Source: Gemmiger formicilis (GTDB taxonomy: Bacteria; Bacillota; Clostridia; Oscillospirales; Ruminococcaceae). Taken from it: a stretch of DNA of 64,000 bases. How positions within the stretch are numbered: the first letter of the stretch is position 1; every line of letters begins with the position of its first letter. The stretch covers positions 388 to 64,387 of the forward strand of contig NZ_WQOH01000047.1 of assembly GCF_018784445.1 (NCBI RefSeq), read 5' to 3'. The notes under the pieces are model-generated. The model worked only from the letters and a program-made list of their open reading frames with translations, searched no databases and was not told where the DNA came from. Positions 1-8,270 of this stretch are shown piece after piece. The position numbers were made by a program, and so were the translations under genes.

Positions 1-253
1 CGCTTGATTGTCAAGGGTTTTTCTGAAAGTTTTTTGAAGAAGTTTTCTTCAAAAAACATATACAGGCGGTTATGAAGCGCTTTTCGCGGCGTGTCCGCCG
101 CAAGACAGCTTGATTATTATAGCAAGGAGTATGACTCTTGTCAAGGGCTGTTTTTGATTTTTTCGACAAATTTTGAGAGGGATTTTTGGGCAAGGTGTAT
201 ATTGGGGTGGTGGGTGGTGATGGGTACAAGGGGTTGTGATGGGAAGGTGGGGC

Positions 254-473
254 GGGCGGCATGTATGCCGCCCCTACATGGGCGACCTGGCGGGAGTAAG
301 GGGCAATAAAGGCAATGTGCGGCGGAGGGTCAAGCCCCCTCCCTACAATATGGAAGATTAAATTGCAGTAACGGCAAGGTGGAGGGCCGGGCATGCCCGG
401 CCCCTACAGGGGGACGGAAGGTAAGGTTGGCGATAGTGGCAGGGTGCGCGGGCGGCATGTATGCCGCCCCTAC
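254..473. repeat. Tandem array of four short palindromic repeats
   Basis: Four GC-rich palindromes lie at 254-277, 324-346, 384-407 and 450-473, about 60-70 bases apart. Units one and four share the same 20-base palindrome, GGGCGGCATGTATGCCGCCC. The others keep the design (stem, short loop, then CCCTAC) but differ in stem sequence by paired changes. Most units are preceded by a variant of GGCAAGGTG. The rest of 1-530 holds no convincing gene; a short hairpin-poor AT-rich stretch fills 1-200. They resemble REP/MITE-like elements dispersed in gut Clostridia; function unknown. Confidence 0.75.
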
Positions 474-530
474 GGGTGGGCCGCTTTTTGAATGGTTTCC
501 GTGAGGGGCAGATTGGGTTGCAGTCGTATT

Positions 531-1214
531 TCACAGTGCATCCAGCAGTTGTTCGCGCATCCATTTTAGGATGCGGCGCTCGCGGCGGGAGATTTGGACT
601 TGGGTGGTGCCCAGGACGCGGGCGGTCTCACTTTGGGTGCGGCCAGCGAAAAAGCGCAGGCGGATGAGCTGGCGGTCGTTGGTGTTCAGCTTGTCCATCA
701 CCTCGGCCAGGCCGATGCGGTCGGAGAGTTCTTCCTCCGGCGAATCCACCGGCACGTCAAACTCTTTCAGTCCATCCTCGTCATCGGTCGGTGTCAGGCT
801 TAAGGTAGGCAGGGCTGCACGGATGGCAAGGGCAATCTGCTCGGGTGTTGTGTCCAGTGTCTCTGCAAGTTCTGTGACACTCGGCTCCTGGCCGGTACGT
901 TTCAGGCAGCGCTCGCGCTCGGCGTTGATCTTCAAGCTCAATTCTTTTAAAGAACGGCTCACCTTGACTGTGCCGCCATCGCGGAACAGCTTTTTGATTT
1001 CTCCCAAAATCACCGGCACGGCATAGGTGGAAAAGCAGACACCCCGCCCAGTATCAAAACCATCGCAGGCCTTGACCAGCCCCAGGCAGCCCGCGGCATA
1101 CAGCTCCTCGTACTCGATCCCCCGCCCCTTGAAGCGCCCGGCGCAGGCATGGACTAGGCCCAAATTCTTCTCAATAAATTCTTCGCGCGGCAGATCTCGG
1201 ATGTCAGCAGGCAT
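531..1214 (-). CDS. sigF: RNA polymerase sigma-F factor of sporulation
   Basis: This 227-residue protein has the layout of a forespore sigma factor: a region 2 near residues 15-75 (GLVHACAGRF, then CFSTYAVPVILGEIKKLFRDG), a region 3 around 85-140, and a region 4 helix-turn-helix at the C-terminus (DRQLIRLRFFAGRTQSETA, then VQISRRERRILKWM). Sigma-F directs the first forespore-specific transcription after asymmetric division. It is the third gene of a minus-strand operon after its anti-anti-sigma and anti-sigma partners, with 32 bases between it and spoIIAB. The ATG is preceded by GGAGGGG at a normal distance. Gene order spoIIAA-spoIIAB-sigF makes the identity firm; sigma-G is the only close alternative. 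Confidence 0.95.
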   Translation of the reverse strand: MPADIRDLPREEFIEKNLGLVHACAGRFKGRGIEYEELYAAGCLGLVKACDGFDTGRGVCFSTYAVPVILGEIKKLFRDGGTVKVSRSLKELSLKINAERERCLKRTGQEPSVTELAETLDTTPEQIALAIRAALPTLSLTPTDDEDGLKEFDVPVDSPEEELSDRIGLAEVMDKLNTNDRQLIRLRFFAGRTQSETARVLGTTQVQISRRERRILKWMREQLLDAL

Positions 1215-1246
1215 GGCTGTCCCCTCCTTTTATATATGTAGGGGGT

Positions 1247-1681
1247 TCACGCGCGGGCATCCAGCCGCTTGGTCAGGGTCACGCGGGTGCCGCGCCCCGG
1301 CGCAGAGGAAACTTTGACCTTATCCATAAAGCTCTGCATGACCGCAAAGCCCAGGCCCGCGCGTTCCTCGGCGTCGCCTGTGGTGAACATCGGTTCCATG
1401 GCCTTAGCGATATCCGGGATGCCGACGCCGCGGTCGGTGATGGTGATACGCACGACGCCGCCCTCATAGATGGCTGCCGTCATTGTGATGGGGCCGATGC
1501 GGTCCGGGTAGGCGTGGACAATGCAGTTGGTCACGGCCTCGGACACAGCGGTCTTGATATCAGCCAACTGAGGCACGGTGGGATCCAGTTGCACCAGAAA
1601 CGCCGCCAGCGCCGCGCGGGCAAAGCCCTCGTTGACGGAGCGGCCCGCAAAGGTGATTTTTACCTGATTGAGCATTTTCAT
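1247..1681 (-). CDS. spoIIAB: Anti-sigma F factor, serine kinase
   Basis: A 144-residue GHKL-fold kinase that holds sigma-F inactive and phosphorylates SpoIIAA. The ATP-binding landmarks are visible: an N-box (AVSEAVTNCIVHAY, near residue 45), a G1 box (ITDRGVGIPD, near 85) and a G2 region (GLGFAVMQSF). The protein starts at ATG with GGAGG nine bases upstream; a second ATG two codons on is possible. It sits between the spoIIAA and sigF genes, 16 bases after the former, as in the classic spoIIA operon. Confidence 0.95.
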   Translation of the reverse strand: MKMLNQVKITFAGRSVNEGFARAALAAFLVQLDPTVPQLADIKTAVSEAVTNCIVHAYPDRIGPITMTAAIYEGGVVRITITDRGVGIPDIAKAMEPMFTTGDAEERAGLGFAVMQSFMDKVKVSSAPGRGTRVTLTKRLDARA

Positions 1682-1697
1682 CTGTGTTTTCCTCCGT

Positions 1698-1994
1698 TCA
1701 GGCGTAGGTGATGTGGGCCAAGTCCAGCATGCGCCGCACGGCCCGGGGTGGGTTCTGGACAGTCAGGCGGCCGCCCAGTGCGCCGATGTGGCGGCCGCGG
1801 CCCAGGATAAGCCCGACGCCGGAGGAATCCATGAAAGTGACGCCGGAGAAGTCCAGCGTCAGAAGTTCGGGAAGGCGGTCATCGATTTGGGCGTCGATTT
1901 CCTTGCGCAGCGATTGGGCAGCGTGGTGGTCAATCTCGCCGCTGAGGTAGGCGGCAAGGGTACCGCTGCCGGGGATGAAGGTAACTTTGGCCAT
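1698..1994 (-). CDS. spoIIAA: Anti-anti-sigma F factor (STAS domain)
   Basis: A 98-residue STAS-domain protein and the first gene of the spoIIA operon. Its unphosphorylated form displaces sigma-F from SpoIIAB. The phosphorylated serine lies in the signature FSGVTFMDSSGVGLILGRGR near residues 48-67, as in the family. The protein begins MAKVTFIPGSGTLAAYLSGE, the usual first strand of the fold. It is followed closely by spoIIAB. The promoter, if near, would be in the repeat-containing gap above 1994; I see no clear sigma-H sequence. Confidence 0.95.
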   Translation of the reverse strand: MAKVTFIPGSGTLAAYLSGEIDHHAAQSLRKEIDAQIDDRLPELLTLDFSGVTFMDSSGVGLILGRGRHIGALGGRLTVQNPPRAVRRMLDLAHITYA

Positions 1995-2044
1995 AGGTTT
2001 GTCCTTCTTTTTGTAGGTAAAGTTGCGGTTTCGGGGACGTTGTG

Positions 2045-2203
2045 CGGGCGGAGCAGAGCCCCGCCCCTACGGAGTGGTTTGTATTTTGATAGGGTGATAA
2101 TGGGAACGTGGAGGGCCGGGCGCGCCCGGCCCCTACCTGGGTGGTGAAATTTTAATTGCGCGATAAAGGCAAGGTGCGCGGGAGGGATGAATCCCTCCCC
2201 TGC
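2045..2203. repeat. Second palindromic repeat array, upstream of spoIIAA
   Basis: Three palindromes (2045-2070, 2113-2136, 2180-2203) are spaced exactly 67 bases apart and belong to the family seen at 254-473. The stems differ (GGGCGG/CCGCCC, GGGCCGGGC/GCCCGGCCC, GGGAGGGA/TCCCTCCC), while CCCTAC or CCCTGC follows each and GGCAAGGTG or GGGAACGTG precedes the last two. Together with the first array they bracket the spoIIA operon. No gene lies in this 316-base gap. Confidence 0.75.
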
Positions 2204-2243
2204 AAGCGATTGAAAAGCTGCTGTAAAGCCAATCGCGGCAAAT

Positions 2244-2274
2244 AAAAAAGCCCGTACCGTTATGATACAGGCTT
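2244..2274 (-). terminator. Terminator after folC
   Basis: On the minus strand an interrupted stem (AAGCC with GGCTT, plus GTA with TAC) is followed by TTTTTT, 36 bases after the folC stop. Confidence 0.7.
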
Positions 2275-2310
2275 GGGGGTGTTTATTTTGTCAAAATCGC
2301 GGGACGCGGG

Positions 2311-3609
2311 TTATTTTTCTGCTTCTTTGAGAAGCCAGGGGCGGGCCTCGGCGGCAAGGTAGAGCGAGCCGCAGACGACGACGCCCGCAAGGTTGTTCTC
2401 GTCGGCGTAGTCAACGGCCTTGCGCAGGGCGTCAGGTACACTTTCGGCGGCCTCAGCGTCCATGTGGAAGCGGGCCTCCTTCTGCAGATCCTTGGCGCTC
2501 AGGGCGCGGGGGCAGTTGGGGGTGACGGTGTAGACCTTGGCAAAGCAGGGCGCGAGGTCGGAGAGCATATCCTTATAATCTTTGTCAGCCAGCACGCCCA
2601 GCACGCCGACGAGGTTTTCCTCAAAATCGGCACGGGTCAGGGTCGCGGCCAGCATCTTGGCACCATCGGGGTTGTGGCAGCCGTCCAGCAGCAGCAGCGG
2701 GTGGCGGCGCAGCACCTCGATGCGGGCAGGCATTTTGGCGTTGGCAAGGCCCGCGAGGATGGCATCGTCGGAAATATCATAGCCAAACTCCCGCCAAAGG
2801 GCGAGGGCGATCTCCACCGCCATGGCGGCGTGGTTGGCCTGGTGGGTACCGGGCAGCCCCAGCGCGGTGCGGTAGCCGCCGTAGTCGATGCGGTTTTCCA
2901 GCCGTTTGCCGCGCAGCAGCGTCAAATCGTCCTTATCCGGCGTGATGATGCTGGTGTGGGCCTCAGCGGCAGCGGTCAGGATCGGGCCCATAGCCTCGGC
3001 AGGCTGGTCGGGATAGTTGACGACGACGCTGCCCTCCTTGATGATGCCGGCCTTCTCTGCGGCAATTTTATCGAGGGTATCGCCCAGCACTTCCATGTGG
3101 TCATAGCCAATTTTCGTGATCGCGGCCACCAGCTTGTGGGGCACAACGTTCGTAGCATCGCAGCGACCGCCCAGGCCGGTTTCCAGCACGACGAGGTCAC
3201 ACTTTTCGCGGGCGAACCAAAGCAGCGCCAGCGCAGTGACAGCTTCAAACTCCACCGGCTTTTCGCCGCCCTCGGCCTCGATGGCATCCACGGCGTCCAT
3301 CACCTTCTGGGTCAGGCTGGCCAGCGTGCGGGGCGAGATCATCTCACCGTCGATTTGGAAACGTTCCCGGAAATCAACGACATAGGGGCTGATGGTCAAG
3401 CCGGTCTTGTAGCCCGCTGCCGTCAGAATGGACGACGTCATGGCCGCCAGGCTTCCCTTGCCGTTGGTGCCTGCAATGTGGATGCACTGCAGCTCTTTTT
3501 CCGGGTTGTCCAGATGGTCACACAGGTTCTGCATCCGGGCCAGGCCCGGTTTTCCCTGCCCCATGCGCGGCAGGGCGTGCAGGGCTTCGATTGCCTGTTG
3601 GGTCGTCAT
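2311..3609 (-). CDS. folC: Folylpolyglutamate / dihydrofolate synthase
   Basis: A 432-residue Mur-ligase-family enzyme that adds glutamate to folates, and possibly to dihydropteroate, using ATP in the cytoplasm. The P-loop HIAGTNGKGSLAAMT is at residues 43-57, followed by the family string TISPYVVDFRERFQIDG. Further landmarks are LETGLGGRCDATN near 145, TKIGYDHMEVLGDT near 165 and LLLDGCHNPDGAKML near 305. Length fits the family. The ATG overlaps the stop of the upstream VanZ-like gene (ATGA), so the two are co-transcribed. Confidence 0.93.
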   Translation of the reverse strand: MTTQQAIEALHALPRMGQGKPGLARMQNLCDHLDNPEKELQCIHIAGTNGKGSLAAMTSSILTAAGYKTGLTISPYVVDFRERFQIDGEMISPRTLASLTQKVMDAVDAIEAEGGEKPVEFEAVTALALLWFAREKCDLVVLETGLGGRCDATNVVPHKLVAAITKIGYDHMEVLGDTLDKIAAEKAGIIKEGSVVVNYPDQPAEAMGPILTAAAEAHTSIITPDKDDLTLLRGKRLENRIDYGGYRTALGLPGTHQANHAAMAVEIALALWREFGYDISDDAILAGLANAKMPARIEVLRRHPLLLLDGCHNPDGAKMLAATLTRADFEENLVGVLGVLADKDYKDMLSDLAPCFAKVYTVTPNCPRALSAKDLQKEARFHMDAEAAESVPDALRKAVDYADENNLAGVVVCGSLYLAAEARPWLLKEAEK

Positions 3610-4229
3610 TCTTCATCCTCCTCATCGTCATCGGTCAAGGGGCGGTTTTCCTGCGCCTCGTGGGCGCGGCGGGCGGCACGGCGGGCCAGCCGCTCATGCT
3701 CGCGCTGGCGCATTTCTTCCTGTTCGGCGCGCAGGGCACGGTTTTCGCGCTCAACACGGACAAACGCCGCGATGCCGCGGAAAATCAGCAAAATGATAAG
3801 GGCCACAAACAGCCCAGCCACAACGCCGGACATATCGATCCAGACATCCACGACTGACGAGGTGCGGCTGACGCTGCGCAGCTGGATCGTCTCGTCCATC
3901 AGGGCGGTGGTCATGCCGCCCAGCAGCGGCCAACTCATGTGGCGGACAAAATGCTTGGTGTAGACGCGGATGCAGAGCATCAGCAGGAAGCCCTCCACCG
4001 TGAACTCCAAAAAGTGGGCCAGTTTGCGGATGGTATGTTCGGACAGAGGGCCGAGGTGAACCTTTGCCAGCAGGTCATTGACGTAGGCCATAACGGCCTG
4101 GCTGCGGGCCGAGGACACCGTACCGGTCTCCATCGAGTTTCGGAAGATAAATGCGATGCAGGCGATCAGCGCCGCCGTGAAAATCACGCGGAACAAGATC
4201 AGCCACGGACTGGTTCTTTGCTTTTCCAT
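3606..4229 (-). CDS. VanZ-like membrane protein
   Basis: A 207-residue protein with about four predicted membrane segments (near residues 10-27, 75-90, 98-115 and 130-155). It carries VanZ-family landmarks: IRKLAHFLEFTVEGFLL, ALMDETIQL and a DVWIDMSGVVAGL segment. VanZ of vancomycin operons gives low-level teicoplanin resistance, but most chromosomal VanZ-like proteins have no known role. After the last membrane segment comes a charged coiled-coil tail rich in Arg and Glu that ends in an acidic run. It is translationally coupled to folC. The role of the tail is unknown. Confidence 0.8.
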   Translation of the reverse strand: MEKQRTSPWLILFRVIFTAALIACIAFIFRNSMETGTVSSARSQAVMAYVNDLLAKVHLGPLSEHTIRKLAHFLEFTVEGFLLMLCIRVYTKHFVRHMSWPLLGGMTTALMDETIQLRSVSRTSSVVDVWIDMSGVVAGLFVALIILLIFRGIAAFVRVERENRALRAEQEEMRQREHERLARRAARRAHEAQENRPLTDDDEEDEE

Positions 4230-4308
4230 AATACTCCTTTAATGATACAACTCCTCTATGAACCCTCATTATAACACCCGATGGGGGCAAGAGCAAGTAT
4301 CCCACACA

Positions 4309-4343
4309 AAAAACGCGCCTTGCCGCTGGAATGGGCAAGGCGC
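4309..4343 (-). terminator. Terminator after the short membrane ORF
   Basis: A ten-base perfect stem (GCGCCTTGCC with GGCAAGGCGC) around an eight-base loop is followed on the minus strand by a T-rich run. It lies between the short ORF at 4440-4532 and the VanZ-like gene, so it implies a transcript that comes from the 4.4-4.6 kb gap. Confidence 0.75.
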
Positions 4344-4439
4344 CGGAAGGCAGTTATATGGGCGAACCGTGTTCACCCGCGCCGTTTAAAGGCAAGCAGG
4401 TGTTTGCGGAAACGCTGGGGCCGCAGGGCAAACCGCGTT

Positions 4440-4532
4440 TCACAGTACCGCCGTCAGCGCCAGGGCGTAGAGTGGCAGGATCATGAGCAGCAACTGCAAA
4501 ACCTGTTTGGCCGCAATGATCGCCAAATCCAT
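4440..4532 (-). CDS. Possible 30-residue membrane peptide
   Basis: This ORF is too short for usual gene calling. It reads MDLAIIAAKQVLQLLLMILP and then LYALALTAVL: one hydrophobic helix with a Lys near the start. A GAGGG stands about 12 bases upstream, and a strong terminator lies 100 bases downstream on the same strand. Immediately after the stop, a different frame reads 24 residues, YCETRFALRPQRF then RKHLLAFKRRG, ending in its own stop just before the terminator. A single frameshift would join the two into a 54-residue membrane protein with a basic tail. It could also be chance. Confidence 0.4.
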   Translation of the reverse strand: MDLAIIAAKQVLQLLLMILPLYALALTAVL

Positions 4533-4611
4533 AGATGTTCTTTTCCCTCTTATCGGCCGCCTTTTTGCGGCCCACCCACAATAAAGGCCCAGATTTGAAA
4601 GTTGTTAAGAA

Positions 4612-4644
4612 AAGAATAATGTGCTATTCTTAAATAAATATAAT
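4612..4644 (+). promoter_or_regulatory. Inverted repeat and -10 box before the ArsC-like gene
   Basis: A perfect inverted repeat AAGAATA-N6-TATTCTT (4612-4631) ends eight bases before a consensus TATAAT (4639-4644). No good -35 box is present at the expected place, which overlaps the repeat. That layout suits a site where a regulator binds at the promoter. Confidence 0.5.
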
Positions 4645-4662
4645 ATTTGTGGGGGAACAGCC

Positions 4663-5004
4663 ATGAACATACAGATTTTTGGCACAAACAAGAGCTTTGA
4701 CACGAAAAAAGCCCAGCGCTGGTTTAAAGAACGGCGCATCAAATTCCAGATGGTGGATTTAAAGGAAAAGGGCTTGAGCCGGGGCGAGTTTGACAACGTC
4801 TGCCGTGCCGTGGGCGGCTGGGCCAAGCTGGTGGACGACGCAGCCAAGGACAAGGATACACTGGCCTTGCTGCAATGGCTGGACGAGAGCCAGCAGGCCG
4901 ACAAGCTGTTTGAGAACCAGCAGCTTTTGCGCCAACCCATTGTACGCAATGGCAAGCAGGCTACGGTGGGTTATTGCCCGGAGGTGTGGGAGAAATGGGA
5001 ATGA
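4663..5004 (+). CDS. ArsC/Spx-fold protein lacking the active-site cysteine
   Basis: A 113-residue thioredoxin-fold protein of the arsenate reductase/Spx family. The match lies in the first strand and helix (IQIFGTNKSFDTKKAQRWFKE) and the conserved cis-proline strand near the end (LLRQPIVRNGKQATVGY). Members usually have Cys where this protein has Ser-Phe (NKSFDT against the usual NCDT/CxxC), so it is unlikely to be an arsenate reductase. The start is the ATG after GGGGG, not the upstream in-frame ATG. It is a single gene with an inverted repeat at its promoter, possibly a regulator or a redox-inactive paralogue. Confidence 0.75.
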   Translation: MNIQIFGTNKSFDTKKAQRWFKERRIKFQMVDLKEKGLSRGEFDNVCRAVGGWAKLVDDAAKDKDTLALLQWLDESQQADKLFENQQLLRQPIVRNGKQATVGYCPEVWEKWE

Positions 5005-5039
5005 ATCTGCCTTAGGTAAAAATCAAATCCGCTTTCCTC

Positions 5040-5068
5040 TTGACATTTCCCGCATTGTGTTGTACATT
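5040..5068 (+). promoter_or_regulatory. Promoter of the valS T-box transcript
   Basis: TTGACA at 5040-5045 and TACATT at 5063-5068 are separated by 17 bases, directly upstream of the T-box leader. Confidence 0.8.
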
Positions 5069-5074
5069 ATAAGG

Positions 5075-5355
5075 TACAAATGCAGTGCGAAAGAGTGTAC
5101 CCGCATCGTACTTTTGCAGCAAGCCGGGGGTTGATGCAAGCCCGGCAAAGCGCGGCGGGTGCTGTCACTTTCAAGCAGGTGCGGTGAGAGGGGGCTGCTC
5201 CCCTGCCAGCTGCGCCCGGGGTTGCCGCCGTTATCAGGGCAGGCGGGCTTGCTGGCCTGCCGCAAAGCGGCCTTTTGCAAGGCAACTTGGGTGGTACCGC
5301 GACTTGAACTTTTCAGGCCGTCCCATGATACATCATGGGGCGGCCTTTTTGTTTT
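5075..5355 (+). ncRNA. T-box riboswitch leader (tRNA-Val sensing)
   Basis: The 320-base leader before valS holds the T-box antiterminator sequence GGGTGGTACCGCG (5289-5301), followed by a terminator hairpin (AGGCCGTCCCATGAT pairing with the segment CATGGGGCGGCCT, then TTTTTG; 5315-5354). Upstream hairpins at 5100-5270 fit stem I and the following stems. Uncharged tRNA-Val should stabilise the antiterminator and allow valS transcription. I did not assign the specifier codon with certainty; the tRNA identity is taken from the downstream gene. Confidence 0.92.
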
Positions 5356-5394
5356 GCAAAAACACGCCCCGCACATTTTCCAGGAGGTTACAAT

Positions 5395-8103
5395 ATGCCG
5401 AAAGAACTCGCCAAACAATATGCCCCGCAGGGCACCGAGGACCGCATCTACCAGAACTGGTGCGACAAGGGGTATTTCCATACCCAGATCGACCGCAGCA
5501 AAAAGCCGTTTACCATCGTCATGCCGCCGCCGAACGTTACCGGCCAGCTGCACATGGGCCACGCCATGGACGAAACCTGGCAGGACATTCTGACCCGCTA
5601 CAAGCGGATGCAGGGCTACGCCGCCCTGTGGGTGCCCGGCACCGATCACGCATCCATTGCCACCGAGGCCAAAGTCGTTGCCAAAATGCGCGAGGAGGGC
5701 CTGACCAAAGAGATGGTCGGCCGCGACGGCTTTTTGGAGCGCGCCTGGGACTGGAAGAACACCTACGGCAACCGCATCGTCAGCCAGCTGAAAAAGCTGG
5801 GCTGCTCCTGCGACTGGCAACGCGAGCGCTTCACGATGGACGAGGGCTGCTCCAACGCCGTCAAGGAAGTGTTCGTCCGCCTGTACAATGAGGGCCTGAT
5901 CTACCGCGGAAACCGCATGGTCAACTGGTGCCCCCACTGCAACACCTCTATCTCTGACGCCGAGGTCGAGTACGAGGCCAAGGAGGGCAGCTTCTGGCAT
6001 CTGCTCTACCCCGTCAAGGAGACCGGCGAAATGCTGGAGCTGGCTACCACCCGCCCCGAGACGATGCTGGGCGATACTGCCGTTGCCATCAACGCCGAGG
6101 ACCCGCGCTACAAGCACCTGCACGGCTGCCATGTGGTGCTGCCGCTGCTGGGCCGTGAAATCCCCATCGTCTGCGACGAGCACGCCGACATGGAAAAGGG
6201 CACCGGCGTCGTGAAGATCACCCCCGCCCACGACCCCAACGACTTTGAGGTCGGCAAGCGCCACGACCTGCCGATGATCCGCGTGCTGACCTATGACGGC
6301 CACATGACCGGTGCTGCCGACAAGGCCGCCGTCGATGCCGAGAAGGCCGCCGGCCGCGCAGCTGCCGATGAGCCGGATGTTCTGGACTGCGGCAAATATG
6401 CCGGCATGACCGCGCTGGAGGCCCGCAAGGCCATTCTGGCCGATCTGGAGGCCTGCGGTGCGCTGAAGGAGACCGAGCCCCTGACCCATGAGGTCGGCAC
6501 CTGCTACCGCTGCCACTCCGTCATTGAGCCGATGGTCTCCAAGCAGTGGTTCGTCAAGATGGAGCCGCTGGCCAAGCCCGCCATCGAGAGCGTTGAGAAG
6601 GGCGAGATCAAGTTCGTGCCTGACCGCTTCACCAAGAACTACATCAACTGGATGAAGGGCGGCCGTGACTGGTGCATCAGCCGCCAGCTGTGGTGGGGCC
6701 ACCAGATCCCCGCGTGGTACTGCGATGACTGCGGCGAGACCGTTGTTGCCAAAGAGGCTCCCTGCACCTGCCCCAAGTGCGGCAGCACCAAACTGACCCA
6801 GGACCCTGACACGCTGGATACCTGGTTCAGCTCCGCCCTGTGGCCGTTCTCCACCCTGGGCTGGCCCAACGAGAACGCCGAGGATTACAACTACTTCTAC
6901 CCCACCAACACCCTCGTCACCGGCTACGACATCATCGGTTTCTGGGTTTCCCGCATGATTTTCTCCGGCCTTGCCTACACCGGCAAAGCGCCGTTTGACA
7001 CGGTGCTCATCCACGGCATTGTCCGTGACAGCCAGGGCCGCAAGATGTCTAAATCTCTGGGCAATGGCATTGACCCGCTGGAAGTCATTGAGCAGTACGG
7101 CGCGGACGCTTTGCGCATGATGCTGATCATCGGCTCCACCGCCGGTAATGATATGCGTTACAGCGACGAAAAAGTGCTTGCCTGCCGCAACTTTGCCAAC
7201 AAGCTGTGGAACGCTTCCCGTTTTGTGCAGATGAACCTGCCCGAGGACTTTGAGCCGGGCCTGCCTGCCGAAGACCTGCTGGACATGAGCGACAAGTGGA
7301 TTTTGAGTGAGCTTGCCAAGGTTGCCGCCGAGGCCACCGCAAACCTCGACAAGTACGAGCTGGGCCTGGCCGCCGAGAAGGTCGAGAACTTCATCTGGGA
7401 AGTCTACTGCGACTGGTATATCGAGATCTGCAAGACCCGCCTGAACGGCGAGGACGCAGCTGCCGCCGACGCCGCCCGCAAGGTGCTCGTCTATGTGCTG
7501 GACAAGGCGCTGAAGCTGCTGCACCCCTTCATGCCGTTCATTACCGAGGAAATCTATCAGGCCCTGCCTGGCAGCGCCGAGACCATCATGAACGAGAAGT
7601 GGCCCGGCGACGAGAACATGAAGGTTTGGGCCGAGGACTGCGCCGACTTTGAGAAACTGATGGACTACATCAAGGCGGTCCGCGCCATGCGCGCCGAGAT
7701 GAACGTCCACCCCGCCAAAAAGACGAGCATGGTCATTGAGACCGCCAGCCCGGCCGCCTTTGAGAAGGGCGGCGCGTATCTGGCCCGTTTCGCCTTTGCC
7801 ACAGACGTGACGGTCACTGCCAAGTACGAGGGCAGCACCGACGGCATGGTCAACGTGGCGACTCCCGACGCGAAGGGCTTTATCCCGATGATGGAGCTGA
7901 TCGACCGCGAGAAGGAGCTTGCCCGCCTGAACAAGGAGCTGACGAAGGCCGAGAAGGAGCTGGGGATGTTCACAAACCAGCTGAACAACCCGAAGTTCGT
8001 CGAGAAGGCCCCCGCAAAGCTGGTCGAGGAGACCCGCGCCAAGCTGGCCGCCGCCCAGGAGAAAGCCGCCAAGATCAAGGAGAGCATTGCGGCGCTGGGG
8101 TAA
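5395..8103 (+). CDS. valS: Valyl-tRNA synthetase
   Basis: A 902-residue class I synthetase that charges tRNA-Val. The HIGH motif is PPPNVTGQLHMGHAMDE near residue 45 and the KMSKS motif is GRKMSKSLGNGIDP near 548. The CP1 editing domain shows TTRPETMLGDTAVAI near 220. The C-terminal coiled-coil arm (REKELARLNKELTKAEKELG) is typical of ValRS and binds the tRNA elbow. The ATG follows AGGAGG; an in-frame ATG upstream lies inside the T-box terminator and is excluded. Expression is controlled by the T-box leader. Confidence 0.98.
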   Translation: MPKELAKQYAPQGTEDRIYQNWCDKGYFHTQIDRSKKPFTIVMPPPNVTGQLHMGHAMDETWQDILTRYKRMQGYAALWVPGTDHASIATEAKVVAKMREEGLTKEMVGRDGFLERAWDWKNTYGNRIVSQLKKLGCSCDWQRERFTMDEGCSNAVKEVFVRLYNEGLIYRGNRMVNWCPHCNTSISDAEVEYEAKEGSFWHLLYPVKETGEMLELATTRPETMLGDTAVAINAEDPRYKHLHGCHVVLPLLGREIPIVCDEHADMEKGTGVVKITPAHDPNDFEVGKRHDLPMIRVLTYDGHMTGAADKAAVDAEKAAGRAAADEPDVLDCGKYAGMTALEARKAILADLEACGALKETEPLTHEVGTCYRCHSVIEPMVSKQWFVKMEPLAKPAIESVEKGEIKFVPDRFTKNYINWMKGGRDWCISRQLWWGHQIPAWYCDDCGETVVAKEAPCTCPKCGSTKLTQDPDTLDTWFSSALWPFSTLGWPNENAEDYNYFYPTNTLVTGYDIIGFWVSRMIFSGLAYTGKAPFDTVLIHGIVRDSQGRKMSKSLGNGIDPLEVIEQYGADALRMMLIIGSTAGNDMRYSDEKVLACRNFANKLWNASRFVQMNLPEDFEPGLPAEDLLDMSDKWILSELAKVAAEATANLDKYELGLAAEKVENFIWEVYCDWYIEICKTRLNGEDAAAADAARKVLVYVLDKALKLLHPFMPFITEEIYQALPGSAETIMNEKWPGDENMKVWAEDCADFEKLMDYIKAVRAMRAEMNVHPAKKTSMVIETASPAAFEKGGAYLARFAFATDVTVTAKYEGSTDGMVNVATPDAKGFIPMMELIDREKELARLNKELTKAEKELGMFTNQLNNPKFVEKAPAKLVEETRAKLAAAQEKAAKIKESIAALG

Positions 8104-8111
8104 GTCTGAAG

Positions 8112-8250
8112 GCTTCCCCCGTGGGGGAAGCTGTCACCGCAGGTGACTGATGAGGGCAGCATTTCCGCCGCAGCTCGTTCGCGGGCAATACTGGCACAAT
8201 CGCCCCTCATCCGGCCCTTCGGGCCACCTTCCCCCGCAGGGGGAAGGCTT
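8112..8250. repeat. Composite palindromic repeat after valS
   Basis: About 140 bases made of nested hairpins: GGCTTCCCCC/GGGGGAAGC, GTCACC/GGTGAC, then TGATGAGGG paired at a distance with CCCTCATC, then GGCCC/GGGCC and CCTTCCCCC/GGGGGAAGG. The inverted ends and inner pairs suggest a small non-autonomous mobile element of a sort widespread in Firmicutes genomes. No protein is encoded. Confidence 0.65.
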
Positions 8251-8270
8251 TTCAGCCACAAACAAAAAAT

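Noticed and set aside
254-473. CRISPR array
   Set aside because: The repeats are palindromes with variable stems and the spacers are related to one another; there are no cas genes.
4663-5004. Functional arsenate reductase
   Set aside because: The active-site Cys is absent and no other ars genes are near.
5023-7710. 895-codon open frame on the minus strand
   Set aside because: It is antisense to valS and overlaps the T-box; its composition follows the codon bias of valS and it has no RBS or family features.
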